From: Ashinkailepas kermadecensis
Taxonomy: Eukaryota; Arthropoda; Thecostraca; Neolepadidae
Direction: 5' to 3'
NCBI GenBank assembly: GCA_034440615.1
Contig: JAOTOM010003824.1
Location: forward strand, 100,001 to 164,000
DNA: 64,000 bases
The notes below the pieces were generated by a model, which did no database searches, had not been told where the DNA came from, and worked only from the letters and a program-made list of their open reading frames with translations. Below, in pieces: positions 10,938-22,141 of this stretch. Position 1 is the first letter of the stretch. Every line of letters begins with the position of its first letter. A program made the position numbers and the translations under genes.

Positions 10938-12814
10938 TCAGACGCCAGCAGCACACAGCACCGAACCGGAAGCCGAAGCGAGCAAACGGTCGGCGCACAT
11001 GGCGACGTTTCGAAGGCAAGGTGCGCGCGCGGCAGCAGAAGAGGAAGTCGCCGGACGGCGTGAGAGCTCGCCCGTCTAGTTATCGACGGAAACGGACGCG
11101 ATCACCGACCGCGGCGAGGGTGCCGAGGGAATTAGCCGGAGCCCGAAGAAAGGGAACAGACACAGGAATCAGACTCCACTGAGCGCGCGTCCGCACCGCA
11201 CGCTGGTGAGACAAAATGTCAAACGTGAAAAAAAATCATGCTCGTCGGATGGGGAAGTAAGTGGACAACCATTGGAGCCGTGCAACGAGTCATGGATTCG
11301 CGCAGAAATCACATAGGACAGTGCTGTCCATTTGAGCACACGATTTGGTGGGCACATCAAGCTAATTTGAGAAACACTGTGGCTGAATCGTTGAAGCGAA
11401 AGATCTGCGCTCATGCTTGACGACGATAACTCTATTCAGGGGTGGCGAGCGGGAGGACGCTGTTAAATGTTGCCGAACCAACTTTTGCTGGGCGCAATTT
11501 AGCTTTCGAGGTTTCACATTGGAGTGGCACGTGCCCTACCCCCCTCCCCCAGAAGTATGCAAAACGACGCCCGCGACGCAAGGGAACAACTCAGCAGGTT
11601 TTATCGCATGTGTGGTGACGTCACATTTTCCACTGGAGGTGTGCTTAAATGCTAGATTATGTTTCGAAATAACCTAGCCAAAAACCAACGAAAAGCATGC
11701 ATACACAAACAGACCAAACCATACGCTATTCTCATCTGGCTGTACCATAGACACAAGGCACAAACAATCTAACGGAGGTATATAATGGCAAAGGTGCCCG
11801 CTTTATGCCTCGGATTTATATGTTGTGCATTGCATCTTATATTACATCGCGACAACAGTGATATTTTCGCGGACCGGAACACATTTCGGGCCTCAATCCT
11901 TGCATCAGCAGGTTCATATGCCGTCTTGACAAACATTCTGGATTGTGTCAATTTTAAAGCTGGTCAGTAATGCACAGCTTTCTGCAGGGGGCTCAATATT
12001 TCAGGAGCAATTGGACATCCGGTAAACTTTGTTCAGTTGAGCATCAATAAAAAGATAGTGTGCCAGCCGTGACAAGAATTTGCGCCTTGAAAAAGGGCCA
12101 TGAAGCTGTTGGCAGATATGGCGAACAGCTGGGACTCCAGCATTTCTTCCATATCCGAAGTTCTCAGTTCTACATTTCCACCTGCCTCGGATGCATTCCT
12201 CCGGTAATTGCTCAAATCCCATTAGAGTAGTCCGAAGCATTCCCAATGTTTTCATTTCAGTTCTTACCAGCATGCTTCGCATCATAGCTATCCCAAGAGT
12301 CCTTGGATAGATCAGCCGGGAACACATGCGGAATTTTACATCTCTGAAGTGGTGACTGGTGGCTGTGCAGTGTGCACCACCTAAGATCAGCTCAGCACCA
12401 CTTGACCTAAAGCTCCTAAGAACTTTGAAAGGGACCCTGGAAGCTTAAGAGGTTATGATCAAGCAGGACCCTTCAATCCAATGGTGTCAGATGCTGTTTG
12501 AAAAGTCTTGTATCATTCTGGAGATGCCAGCCATCAAGAGCCCACCAGACCCTCAGCGGGTGGGGGGGGGGGTGCCAGAGCCGCTCCGTAGCCTAGCTTA
12601 CTGTCAAGACCTCAAGGGAAGCTCATGGAAAAAAGCTGGCCCATATATGTTATGCTATTGCAATGACTTCGTTTCTTAAAAATATAACTTTAGTCTGAAT
12701 TCTTGCTGGGGTGGCTTTAGCAACCAGGATCCTATTGCTAAGCAGATGTTGCGCGAACCCTGGTCCCACCACCCGATCCATGAATTCAAGTTCAACTGCG
12801 GAATTTTAACCGAG
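10938..12814. other. No gene recognised
   Basis: Mostly single-copy sequence. The frames present (up to 143 codons at 10751-11182, entered from the array, and 108 codons on the minus strand at 12001-12327) show no known motif. Nothing structural was noted. Confidence 0.5.
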
Positions 12815-13035
12815 AGTTCAACGTGTCGCTAATGCACCGACACGGCCGCCCCTGTAGCTCGTCCCCGGCCTTATCGGGCCAGTTGTCAACTGACCCTCCC
12901 AGCCGGGGGATAATGCGAGCGCGTGAAACGACTCGAACCCTGTGTCGCCAGGAGAGGTGCCATTCCTCGCTCTTCCTCTCGTGCACGTGCACCACGTCGT
13001 TGGCACATTCCGCCACGACGCGAGTTTGTGCCTGG
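12815..13035 (-). mobile_element. Possible tRNA-derived SINE fragment, minus strand
   Basis: On the minus strand, GGGTTCGAGTC (12930-12940) matches a Pol III B box. TGCCAACGACGTGGT (12991-13005) resembles an A box about 50 bp upstream. Further 3' on that strand is a GC-rich tail with CCCCGGCTGGGAGGG. The A box is poor and no clean acceptor stem forms, so this is tentative. Confidence 0.3.
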
Positions 13036-13548
13036 ACAAAACTCAATTATATCGTCGATTGTGACATCTGCCAAACCTTGGACAGGAGCCGAGCAGAGGT
13101 AGGTTTTTACCAGATTCTCAGTACTCCATACCAGATTCCAGTCCTCGGCGCATCGGGTGCTGTGACTGCATACGCACAACTTTCAAGCCTTATAGTGACA
13201 TGTAACCGCTATTCTGAAGGATATGCCTTCATCCCAAACAACTAGGTAACTCCACACTGGAGCCTCTGACGTCATGGCATCAGCCTTGTACAAAAAACAA
13301 CAACATACTTCTCAGTTTTCCGTTCCATACCCTTTCCTTAATCAAGTATTCATAAAAATGCAGGCATAAAGAAGTACATGCGAGCTTGTTTTATTGATTT
13401 ATATGTCGTAATCTAGTCAACACGAAAATGAACCCCCGTAATTTCCACGATAAATCAATACACAACACAAGAATACACAAGAAATAAATGAGCGAAGGGA
13501 TTATATGTAGATGGGTGTACAGGTATTTGTGGGTAGGTGTAGACCACC

Positions 13549-13550
<2 letters not shown>
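13036..13550. other. No gene recognised
   Basis: AT-rich single-copy sequence without motif-bearing frames. Confidence 0.5.
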
Positions 13551-13610
<60 letters not shown>

Positions 13611-13634
13611 TATTATTATTATTGTTATTATTAC
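13551..13634. repeat. (AT)n microsatellite followed by (ATT)n
   Basis: An uninterrupted AT run at 13551-13608 is followed by TTATTATTATTG-type triplets to 13634. It produces Ile/Tyr repeats in translation. Confidence 0.97.
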
Positions 13635-14081
13635 ATCTTATAAATATTCAAAAGCTGGCTGTTCTGATTCTTCAACAGCCTGCCATATTACCCCAAACAT
13701 AGACCGTATCTGTAATAGTACATGTAGACAAAAGGAAAGGTCATTGCATCCGAAACAGGGGCCGACATTATGAGAAAAGAGAAATGATACGGCGACACTG
13801 TGCGCGCACCTGTCCGTCCAGCTGACAGGTCCTGTGTCACCAGTTTCCCCGAACACGGGCGGCGAACAGTCCCGTCTTGACGTCGGCGTCGCCTCGCCTC
13901 CCCTGCCGTCCCCTCCCCTCGGCCGCCGCCGCGCGCCCCCGACCTCGGCCCACGCGCCGCCGAGGCCGCTGATTGGCCGACGCGCGCAGGTGCTGTCTTG
14001 ACCTTTTCCGGTGAGCGGCGGCGATCATCAAGAAGTCATTCATTGCAACACTCGAGCGGATCGGCCGCGCTCGGCCAGTCA
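13635..14081. other. No gene recognised; CpG-rich right half
   Basis: From about 13850 the sequence is very C- and CpG-rich (CCTCCCCTCGGCCGCCGCC words). This leads directly into the large GC-rich array and may be the single-copy ground it grew from. Confidence 0.4.
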
Positions 14082-16505
14082 TGGGTGACGACGGTCAGGT
14101 GGTGGGTGCGGCGCTGTGCGCTACTGCCGCGGGGACGGGTCAGGTGGTGGGTGACGACGGTCAGGTGGTGGGTGCGGCGCTGTGCGCTACTGCCGCGGGG
14201 ACGGGTCAGGTGGTGGGTGGCGGCGCTGTGCGCTACTGCCGCGGGGACGGGTCAGGTGGTGGGTGACGACGGTCAGGTGGTGGGTGCGGCGCTGTGCGCT
14301 ACTGCCGCGGGGATGGGTCAGGTGGTGGGTGCGGCGCTGTGCGCTACTGCCGCGGGGACGGGTCAGGTGGTGGGTGGCGGCGCTGTGCGCTACTGCCACG
14401 GGGACGGGTCAGGTGGTGGGTGGCGGCGCTGTGCGCTACTGCCACGGGGACGGGTCAGGTGGTGGGTGACGACGGTCAGGTGGTGGGTGCGGCGCTGTGC
14501 GCTACTGCCGCGGGGACGGGTCAGGTGGTGGGTGACGGCGGTCAGGTGGTGGGTGCGGCGCTGTGCGCTACTGCCGCGGGACGGGTCAGGTGGTGGGTGG
14601 CGGAGCTGTGCGCTACTGCCACGGGGACGGGTCAGGTGGTGGGTGGCGGCGCTGTGCGCTACTGCCACGGGGACGGGTCAGGTGGTGGGTGACGACGGGT
14701 CAGGTGGTGGGTGCGGCGCTGTGCCCTGCTACTGCCGCGGGGACGGGTCAGGTGGTAGGTGGGCGTGACGACGGGTCAGGTGGTAGGTGGCGGCGCTGTG
14801 CGCTACTGCCGCGGGGACGGGTCAGGTGGTGGGTGGCGGCGCTGTGCGCTACTGCCACGGGGACGGGTCAGGTGGTAGGTGGCGGCGCTATGCGCTACTG
14901 CCACGGGGACGGGTCAGGTGGTAGGTGGCGGCGCTGTGCGCCTACTACTGCCACGGGGACGGGTCAGGTGGTGGGTGACGACGGTCAGGTGGTGGGTGCG
15001 GCGCTGTGCGCTACTGCCGCGGGGACGGGTCAGGTGGTGGGTGCGGCGCTGTGCGCTACTGCCACGGACCGGGTCAGGTGGTAGGTGGAGGCGCTATACC
15101 CTACTACTACTGCCACGGGACGGGTCAGGTGGTAGGTGGCGGCGCTATACCCTACCACTACTGCCGCGGGGACGGGTCAGGTGGTAGGTGGCGGCGCTAT
15201 ACCCTACTACTGCCGCGGGGACGGGTCAGGTGGTAGGTGGCGGCGCTATACCCTACTACTGCCACGGGCCGGGTCAGGTGGTAGGTGGAGGCGCTGTACC
15301 CTACTAATGCCACGGGACGGGTCAGGTGGTAGGTGGCGGCGCTATACCCTACTACTGCCGCGGGGACGGGTCAGGTGGTAGGTGGCGGCGCTATACCCTA
15401 CTACTGCCGCGGGGACGGGTCAGGTGGTAGGTGGCGGCGCTATACCCTACTACTGCCACGGGCCGGGTCAGGTGGTAGGTGGAGGCGCTGTACCCTACTA
15501 CTGCCACGGGACGGGTCAGGTGGTAGGTGGCGGCGCTATACCCTACTACTGCCGCGGGGACGGGTCAGGTGGTAGGTGGCGGCGCTATACCCTACTACTG
15601 CCACGGGCCGGGTCAGGTGGTGGGTGGCGGCGCTGTGCGCTACTGCCACGGGCCGGGTCAGGTGGTAGGTGGCGGCGCTATACCCTACTACTGCCATGGG
15701 CCGGGTCAGGTGGTAGGTGGCGGCGCTATACCCTACTACTGCCACGGGCCGGGTCAGGCGGTAGGTGGCGGCGCTATACCCTACTACTGCCACGGGCCGG
15801 ATCAGGCGGTAGGTGGCGGCGCTATACCCTACTACTGCCACGGGCCGGGTCAGGTGGTAGGTGGAGGCGCTGTACCCTACTACTATTGCCACGGGACGGG
15901 TCAGGTGGTAGGTGGCGGCGCTATACCCTACTACTGCCGCGGGGACGGGTCAGGTGGTAGGTGGCGGCGCTATACCCTACTACTGCCACAGGCCGGGTCA
16001 GGTGGTAGGTGGCGGCGCTATACCCTACTACTGCCGCGGGGACGGGTCAGGTGGTAGGTGGCGGCGCTATACCCTACTACTGCCACGGGCCGTGTCAGGT
16101 GGTAGGTGGAGGCGCTATACCCTACTACTACTACTGCCACGGGCCGGGTCAGGTGGTAGGTGGAGGCGCTATACCCTACTACTATTGCCACGGGACGGGT
16201 CAGGTGGTAGGTGGCGGCGCTGTACCCTACTACTGCCACGGGCCGGGTCAGGTGGTAGGTGGAGGCGCTATACCCTACTACTGCCACGGGCCGGGTCAGG
16301 TGGTAGGTGGAGGCGCTATACCCTACTACTGCCACGGGACGGGTCAGGTGGTAGGTGGAGGCGCTATACCCTACTACTGCCACGGGCCGGGTCAGGTGGT
16401 AGGTGGAGTCGCTGCACCCTACTACTGCCACGGGCAGGGTCAGGTGGTAGGTGGCGGCGCTGTACCCTACTACTGCCACGGGCCGGGTCAGGTGGTAGGT
16501 GGCGG
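14082..16505 (+). repeat. GC-rich 44-48 bp minisatellite, ~50 copies, two subfamilies
   Basis: The core GACGGGTCAGGTGGTGGGTG repeats throughout. From 14082 to about 15070 units carry GCTGTGCGCTACTGCC (subfamily A). From about 15070 to 16505 most carry the longer GCTATACCCTACTACTGCC and GTAGGTGG (subfamily B), with one A-type unit stranded near 15615-15650. Some early units have an extra GACGACGGTCAGGTGGTGGG segment. Dense GG/GGG steps could support G-quadruplexes. Frames of 170-290 codons run through it in several phases (Val/Gly/Ala or Arg/Trp-rich) and are not genes. Confidence 0.97.
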
Positions 16506-17370
16506 CCCGCCGGTCACACCGGCCGAGTAGACACCCTGTGGCAACAGATCGCCTGCGCCGCACGAGTCGAGAGGTCAGACGGCCAGGCGCAGGTGCGTCA
16601 TTTAGAGCCGCCATCGCCGCCGGCAAGGCTGTGGGAGAGCGCACGGTGGGATCGCAAGGTGACTCGCTTCATCCACATGTTCCAAAGGCGTGGGTGGGAT
16701 GCAAATAGTACAATGTGGATCGGAAACGGGCTACGCCACAGTACAACAAATGCGAACAGTAGCCGCAAGTGCACAAGTGCCTGAGTGCAACCAAATTTTG
16801 GAGAATGAAAGGACATGCAATGGTCGGAGTGATAGTTGAAAGATTGTAAACAGTTGTTCTTGGCTAATATTGTCACGAATAAACTTGTATCCAAACTACG
16901 ACGTAGAAAAATCGACATGCAAAGATGAAGTAAAAGTTATGTTCCTACATGCTGGAAGAAATGGTGCTGACATTGAAAAGCATGTTCTGTAGTAGTTTGA
17001 GTAGTTTTGTCTGTCTGATACCATTGTTTACGGGAACACTGCACAGTTATTACACAAGCTTCAATTTTATGTGGGAATGCTATATAATTGCACCCATTCG
17101 TGTACCGCATGTTTTCTTGCTATCCCCGAATGTTGTAAGGTGTCGACGCTGGATAAATGAGGTGAGCAAAGCCACCATATAAAGGGGGCACCACAATTTG
17201 ACAAATTAATGTGGGACCAATGGGCAAAGTTTCCGCATTATTTCATTTACTTACATAGTAAAGGATCAGAAATTGAACGGAAATGTACAGAGGACTCAGT
17301 AAATACTCAATGACGTTAAAGAACTATTGATTTTCTTTGTGTACTGCAAAAATTATTGAAATGGTTCCCT
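16506..17370. other. No gene recognised
   Basis: AT-leaning single-copy sequence with no motif-bearing frame. The 290-codon plus frame reaching into it is the tail of the array frame. Confidence 0.5.
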
Positions 17371-17486
17371 GATGCGTAATACGTGTCCTTCTACCTCTAG
17401 GGTATTCTAGTGGGCAACTCGATGCGTAATACGTGTTTTGCTACCTCTAGGGTGTTCTAGTGGGCAACTCGATTCGTAATGCGGGT
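17371..17486 (+). repeat. 50-bp tandem repeat, 2.3 copies
   Basis: GATGCGTAATACGTGT begins at 17371 and 17421, with a decayed third start at 17471 (GATTCGTAATGCG). GGTGTTCTAGTGGGCAACTC (first copy GGTATTCT...) closes each full unit. Confidence 0.9.
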
Positions 17487-18460
17487 TTCGGCTGTTAGGC
17501 GTAAGGCTGTTTCGGGCGCAATTATATTAATGATGTGATTTCAGCTCAGCAGAACACCTCGTACATCTTTGGTACATTTGATCACACAGAAAGAGACTCG
17601 TATATTCCCTATGAAAAGTCAAACTGGAGCATCAGCAGACATTCAAGCACCAGCGAAATCTGGCTTGAGCATCACTTGTATGCCAAAGCTAATCATTATA
17701 CGGAACTGAAAAATGTCATTTAGTTGGGAAGGAGGTTGCCCCAACTTGAAAATCCTCCTCCCTATTTGTGGTCTGTCCCCTCCACAATATATTTTTTTGT
17801 AATGCTTGATGCAGTGAATTTTGATCGTATATTTACCATTCCATTTTACCAACACATGTGTGCATTTCTGATAAACCCAAGAAGATGATCGATATCGCGC
17901 CGTACACCTAACATGTAAAGATTTCCCGAAATGTATTATGAAAAGATCGAATAAATTGGAAGTGACATATGTATGCAAAACAAAAGTTACGTTTTGTACA
18001 TCCTCACTTCTCGTTAGGACCAATTCTGCCCCTCTCAATCCCAGCTAGCGAACCGCACACCTCTGGCATTACGCATGTGATGCATGATGATCCATGTAAT
18101 AGTGGCCACTCGCAAAATGGTGACGAAAGAGTCAGGCCAGAGAACCAAGGGTCAGTATTTCATCGAGCACGTCGGCATTTGACAGCTTCGACAGGCGAAT
18201 TCATCGTATCAGATTTGTCTCAAAAGCAATTTAAAACCACAACATGTAAAACTAAAACTCTTCTTTCGATCAAGCACCAAGTTCCTCATGGGAGTGGCTG
18301 AGCATCTATCATCAAGCAATCATTAACATGTGAACAACACTGCTTTTCATCCAGCCAATCTCCATGAAAATTTCGGATTCTGAGTGGACCTTCCCACACC
18401 ATTCCACGGACACAAACAAGGAGCTATAAGAGAGTGATCTACAAGTGTGCACGGCACACC
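17487..18460. other. No gene recognised
   Basis: AT-rich sequence. A 131-codon minus frame (17643-18038) has no recognisable domain and average composition for chance. Confidence 0.5.
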
Positions 18461-19160
18461 CACACAGGCGGGCGTCTCCCGACCAGTCACACAGGCGGAC
18501 GCCTCCCGACCAGCCACACAGGCGAGCGTCTCCCGACCAGCCACACAGGCGAGCGTCTCCCGACCAGTCACACAGGCGAGCGTCTCCCGACCAGCCACCC
18601 AGGCGGGCATCTCCCAACCAGCCACACAGGCGGGCGTCTCCCGACCAGTCACACAGGCGGACGCCTCCCGACCAGCCACACAGGCGAGCGTCTCCCGACC
18701 AGCCACACAGGCGAGCGTCTCCCGACCAGTCACACAGGCGGACGCCTCCCGACCAGCCACACAGGCGAGCGTCTCCCGACCAGTCACACAGGCGAGCGTC
18801 TCCCGACCAGTCACACAGGCGGACGTCTCCCGACCAGCCACACAGGCGGACGTCTCCCGACCAGCCACACAGGCGAGCGTCTCCCGACCAGTCACACAGG
18901 CGGATGTCTCCCGACCAGCCACACAGGCGGACGCCTCCCGACCAGCCACACAGGCGAGCGTCTCCCGACCAGCCACACAGGCGAGCGTCTCCCGACCAGC
19001 CACACAGGCGAGCGTCTCCCGACCAGCCACACAGGCGAGCGTCTCCCGACCAGTCACACAGGCGGACGTCTCCCGACCAGCCACACAGGCGAGCGTCTCC
19101 CGACCAGTCACACAGGCGGGCGTCTCCCGACCAGCCACACAGGCGGACGCCTCCCGACGG
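18461..19160 (+). repeat. 27-bp minisatellite, 26 copies, no indels
   Basis: CACACAGGCGAGCGTCTCCC plus GACCAGC starts at 18461 and stays in phase to the copy starting at 19136, exactly 25 periods later. Copies differ only by substitutions (GAGCGTC/GGACGCC, CCAGCC/CCAGTC). As 27 is divisible by three, all three plus frames and two minus frames remain open for 246-392 codons. One frame gives a repeated SHTGERLPT nonapeptide. Confidence 0.97.
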
Positions 19161-19400
19161 CGACGGCCGTCTAAGCGTCACCCACCGGTGGGCGCTACGC
19201 CCCAGAGACCGCACCCTCCATGGACGCATGGCTGCTCAACGTCGTCAGTACGAGCAAGGGGAAGGGGGGGGGGGGACGTCCTCGTCTGTGGTGGCTCACC
19301 GCAATCTGCGCCCGGGCAGGCATGAAAAGAGCGCTGGAAAACCTCACCAAGGGCGCATACCAGCGCGGCCGTCAAGGCTGGCCGGCATGGCTGGCAGCCC
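19161..19400. other. Spacer between two arrays
   Basis: 240 bp of GC-rich sequence containing a G run near 19265-19274. No feature recognised. Confidence 0.6.
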
Positions 19401-20098
19401 TCGTGGGTCCCGACCCCTCCAGACATACTCCCGTGTGTATCGACCCCTCCCGGCATACTCCCGTGGGTCTCGACCCCTCCCGACATACTCTCGTGGGTCT
19501 CGACCCCTCCCGGCATACTCCCGTGGGTCTCGACCCCTCCCGGCATACTCCCGTGGATCTCGACCCTTCCCGGCATACTCTCGTGCGACCCGACCCTGTC
19601 TGGCATACTCTCGTGGGTCCTGACCCCTCCCGACATACTCTCGTGGGTCCCGGCCCCTCCCGGCATACTCCCGTGGGTCTCGACCCCTCCCGGCATACTC
19701 CCGTGGGTCTCGACCCCTCCCGGCATACTCCCGTGGGTCTCGACCCCTCCCGGCATACTCCCGTGGGTCTCGACCCCTCCCGGCATACTCCCGTGGATCT
19801 CGACCTTTCCCGGCATACTCTCGTGCGACCCGACCCTGTCTGGCATACTCTCGTGGGTCCCGGCCCCTCCCGGCATACCCTCGTGAGACCAGACCCCTCC
19901 CGGCATACTCCCGTGGGTCTCGACCTTTCCCGGCATACTCTGGTGCGACCCGACCCTGTCTGGCATACTCTCGTGGGTCCCGGTCCCTCCCGGCATACTC
20001 TCGTGCGACCCGACCCTGTCTGGCATACTCTCGTGGGTCCCGGCCCCTCCCGGCATACCCTCGTGAGACCAGACCCTGCCCGGCATGCTCCGTGAGGT
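19401..20098 (+). repeat. 30-bp minisatellite, ~23 copies, no indels
   Basis: The unit is built of CGACCCCTCCCGGCATACTC plus a CCGTGGGTCT-type end. The CATACTC word stays in exact 30-bp phase from 19424 to at least 19994. Variants (CCCTGTCTGGCATACTC, TCGTGCGACC, CTTTCCCGG) recur in the same order in blocks, for example 19560-19650 and 19800-19890, showing block duplication. Frames of 268-302 codons on either strand are read-through of a decapeptide repeat (DPSRHTPVGL). Confidence 0.97.
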
Positions 20099-20221
20099 CC
20101 CGCCCGGTATGTGCCTGACTCCTCCCGCTGTGTGCTGTTAAGGCTCAACCGCAATGAGGTCCGCACAGCAGCCACCACACCCGACGTGCTTCCAGACTAC
20201 TCTGGTCCGCACGAGCGGTGC

Positions 20222-20630
20222 GGCTATCGTCTCCGCATCTGTCTCCGTCTAGCGCATCTCCCGTCTACCGTCTCATTGTCTGTCTCCATCTAGAGCATCT
20301 CCCGTCTCCGTATCTGTCTCCATCTAGCGCATCTCCAATCTGCTGTCTCCGTATCTGTCTCCATTTAGTGCATCTCCCGTCTACGGTCGCCGTATCTGTC
20401 TCCATTTAGTGCATCTCCCGTCTACGGTCTCCGTATCTGTCTCCATTTAGTGCATGTCCCGTCTACGGTCTCCGTATTTGTCTCCATTTAGTGCATCTCC
20501 CGTCTACGATTGCCGTATGTCTCCATTTAGTGCATCTCCCGTCTACGGTCTCCGCATCTGTCTCCATCTAGCGCATCTCCCGTCTACCATCTCCGTATCT
20601 GTCTCCATTTAGTACATCTCCTGTCTGGTT
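20222..20630 (+). repeat. ~41-bp minisatellite, ~10 copies
   Basis: Units of CATCTGTCTCCATTTAGTGC plus ATCTCCCGTCTACGGTCTCC repeat with 33-43 bp spacing and moderate divergence. Confidence 0.92.
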
Positions 20631-20719
20631 GTCGAGAGGTCAGGTTCAAAGCGTCACCGGTTGTTCCCCAGCGCCGCTCGGCCACTACGTTGACCGTTGC
20701 TTTCCTCCATCCAGCATGC

Positions 20720-20968
20720 GTGTCGCCTATGTTGCTGTCTATTATGCACCCTGTCCGTCATATGAAGCACGTGTCTGCCCTGCCTACATCCCGCGCGTGT
20801 ATATCGCCTATGTCGCTGTCTATTATGCACCCTGTCCGCCACATGAAACACGTGTCTGCCCTGCCTACATCCCGCGCGTGTATATCGCCTATGTCGCTGT
20901 CTATTATGCACCCTGTCCGTCACATGAAACACGTGTCTGCCCTGCCTACATCCCGCGCGTTTCATGCG
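20720..20968 (+). repeat. 81-bp minisatellite, 3 copies
   Basis: GCCTATGT(T/C)GCTGTCTATT starts at 20725, 20806 and 20887. Each unit includes CACCCTGTCCGTCA and CTGCCCTGCCTACATCCCG. As 81 is a multiple of three, a 27-residue peptide repeat results in the plus frame (114 codons). The protein is not recognised. Confidence 0.95.
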
Positions 20969-21345
20969 TTTGATTATGTATGTTAAGCACAATGTTGTCT
21001 CTGTGACGTGGGAACATGCCCAAAAGTCTAAGTGTGCGGGGGCGGACAACTTTTATAGAGCTCATCGTTAAGTTTCACTAAAGCAGGTGGTCCTGTTTCC
21101 ATAGCCCCACCACTGCCTTTGCCAAACCCCCATTTCTGCTTAGGACGAATCGCTCGTGTCTCTCTTCTGTCTCGTAGTGCATAGCATGCATGTCTCTGAA
21201 AGTCGGACAGACAAATGAATGCTCCATCTCTCATAAACTCGCCCATGCACGAGAGCCAAAGCTCAGCGACCGGAGAAAGCACATGAATGGGTCAGGGTAA
21301 CCCAAAAATACACCAAAAAAATATGGTGGTCCGTGCATTGTCTAC
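20969..21345. other. No gene recognised
   Basis: Single-copy sequence between two arrays. An 84-codon minus frame (21028-21282) has no recognisable motif. Confidence 0.5.
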
Positions 21346-21850
21346 TCGAGCCCGGCCACTCGCCCACGAGTCATCTCCCACGACTAGCGCGTGGGTCGAG
21401 CCCGGCCACTCGCCCACGAGTGATCTCCCACGACTAGCGCGTGGGTCGAGCCCGGCCACTCGCCAACGAGTGATCTCCCACGACTAGCGCGTGGGTCGAG
21501 CCCGGCCACTCGCCCACGAGTCATCTCCCACGACTAGCGCGTGGGTCGAGCCCGGCCACTCGCCAACGAGTGATCTCCCACGACTAGCGCGTGGGTCGAG
21601 CCCGGCCACTCGCCAACGAGTGATCTCCCACGACTAGCGCGTGGGTCGAGCCCGGCCACTCGCCCACGAGTGATCTCCCACGACTAGCGCGTGGGTCGAG
21701 CCCGGCCACTCGCCCACGAGTCATCTCCCACGACTAGCGCGTGGGTCGAGCCCGGCCACTCGCCCACGAGTCATCTCCCACGACTAGCGCGTGGGTCGAG
21801 CCCGGCCACTCGCCCACGAGTCATCTCCCACGACTAGCGCGTGGGTCGAA
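21346..21850 (+). repeat. 50-bp minisatellite, 10 copies, no indels
   Basis: TCGAGCCCGGCCACTCGCCC starts at 21346 and every 50 bp to 21796, then degrades at 21846. Each unit carries a small hairpin CCCACG-ACTAGCG-CGTGGG. Sites alternate CCCAC/CCAAC and GTCATC/GTGATC, suggesting duplication of several units at a time. Confidence 0.97.
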
Positions 21851-22110
21851 GCCCGTGCGCGTCCACGCCGGCCGTGCAGTGTACACGGTACATCTGCCGC
21901 AGGTGCCGGCCGGGGCGCGCGCCCGCCACGCCGCTCGACCGGAACCGGACGGCGGCGGCGCGGCGCGGCGTGGCGCGGCGCGCTGCCGTGCGCCGCCGCC
22001 ACACGCCGCTGCGTCCGGCGTGATTGCCGACCGCGTCTTCGGGCCGGGACAGGTGGTCGCGCGCGCATCCTGTTTGGTTGATTTTTTATAGGTCGGCGAT
22101 GACGAAGGTC
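21851..22110. other. GC-rich sequence, no gene recognised
   Basis: Very CpG-rich, with GGCGCGGCGTGGCGCGGCGC words around 21960-21985. The frames are composition-driven. Confidence 0.45.
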
Positions 22111-22141
22111 CGCTGATGGCCGCGGCGGCCGGCCATCAGCG
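22111..22141. other. Perfect inverted repeat, 12-bp arms, 7-bp loop
   Basis: CGCTGATGGCCG (22111-22122) is the reverse complement of CGGCCATCAGCG (22130-22141), with CGGCGGC between. It is a strong potential hairpin. There is no downstream T-tract, so it is not a bacterial-type terminator. Confidence 0.8.

Noticed and set aside
14082..16505. Gly/Val/Ala-rich structural protein gene
   Set aside because: Openness shifts between frames with every unit-length change, and the minus strand is open as well.
18434..19174. Repeated HTGER peptide resembling the C2H2 zinc-finger linker
   Set aside because: There are no Cys/His zinc ligands, the period is 9 rather than 28 residues, and it is one of five open frames of a 27-bp repeat.
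18461..20098. CRISPR-like regular repeats
   Set aside because: Units are directly contiguous with no unique spacers, and no cas-like gene exists. The context is eukaryotic.
22111..22141. Rho-independent terminator
   Set aside because: No T-tract follows and the DNA is eukaryotic.
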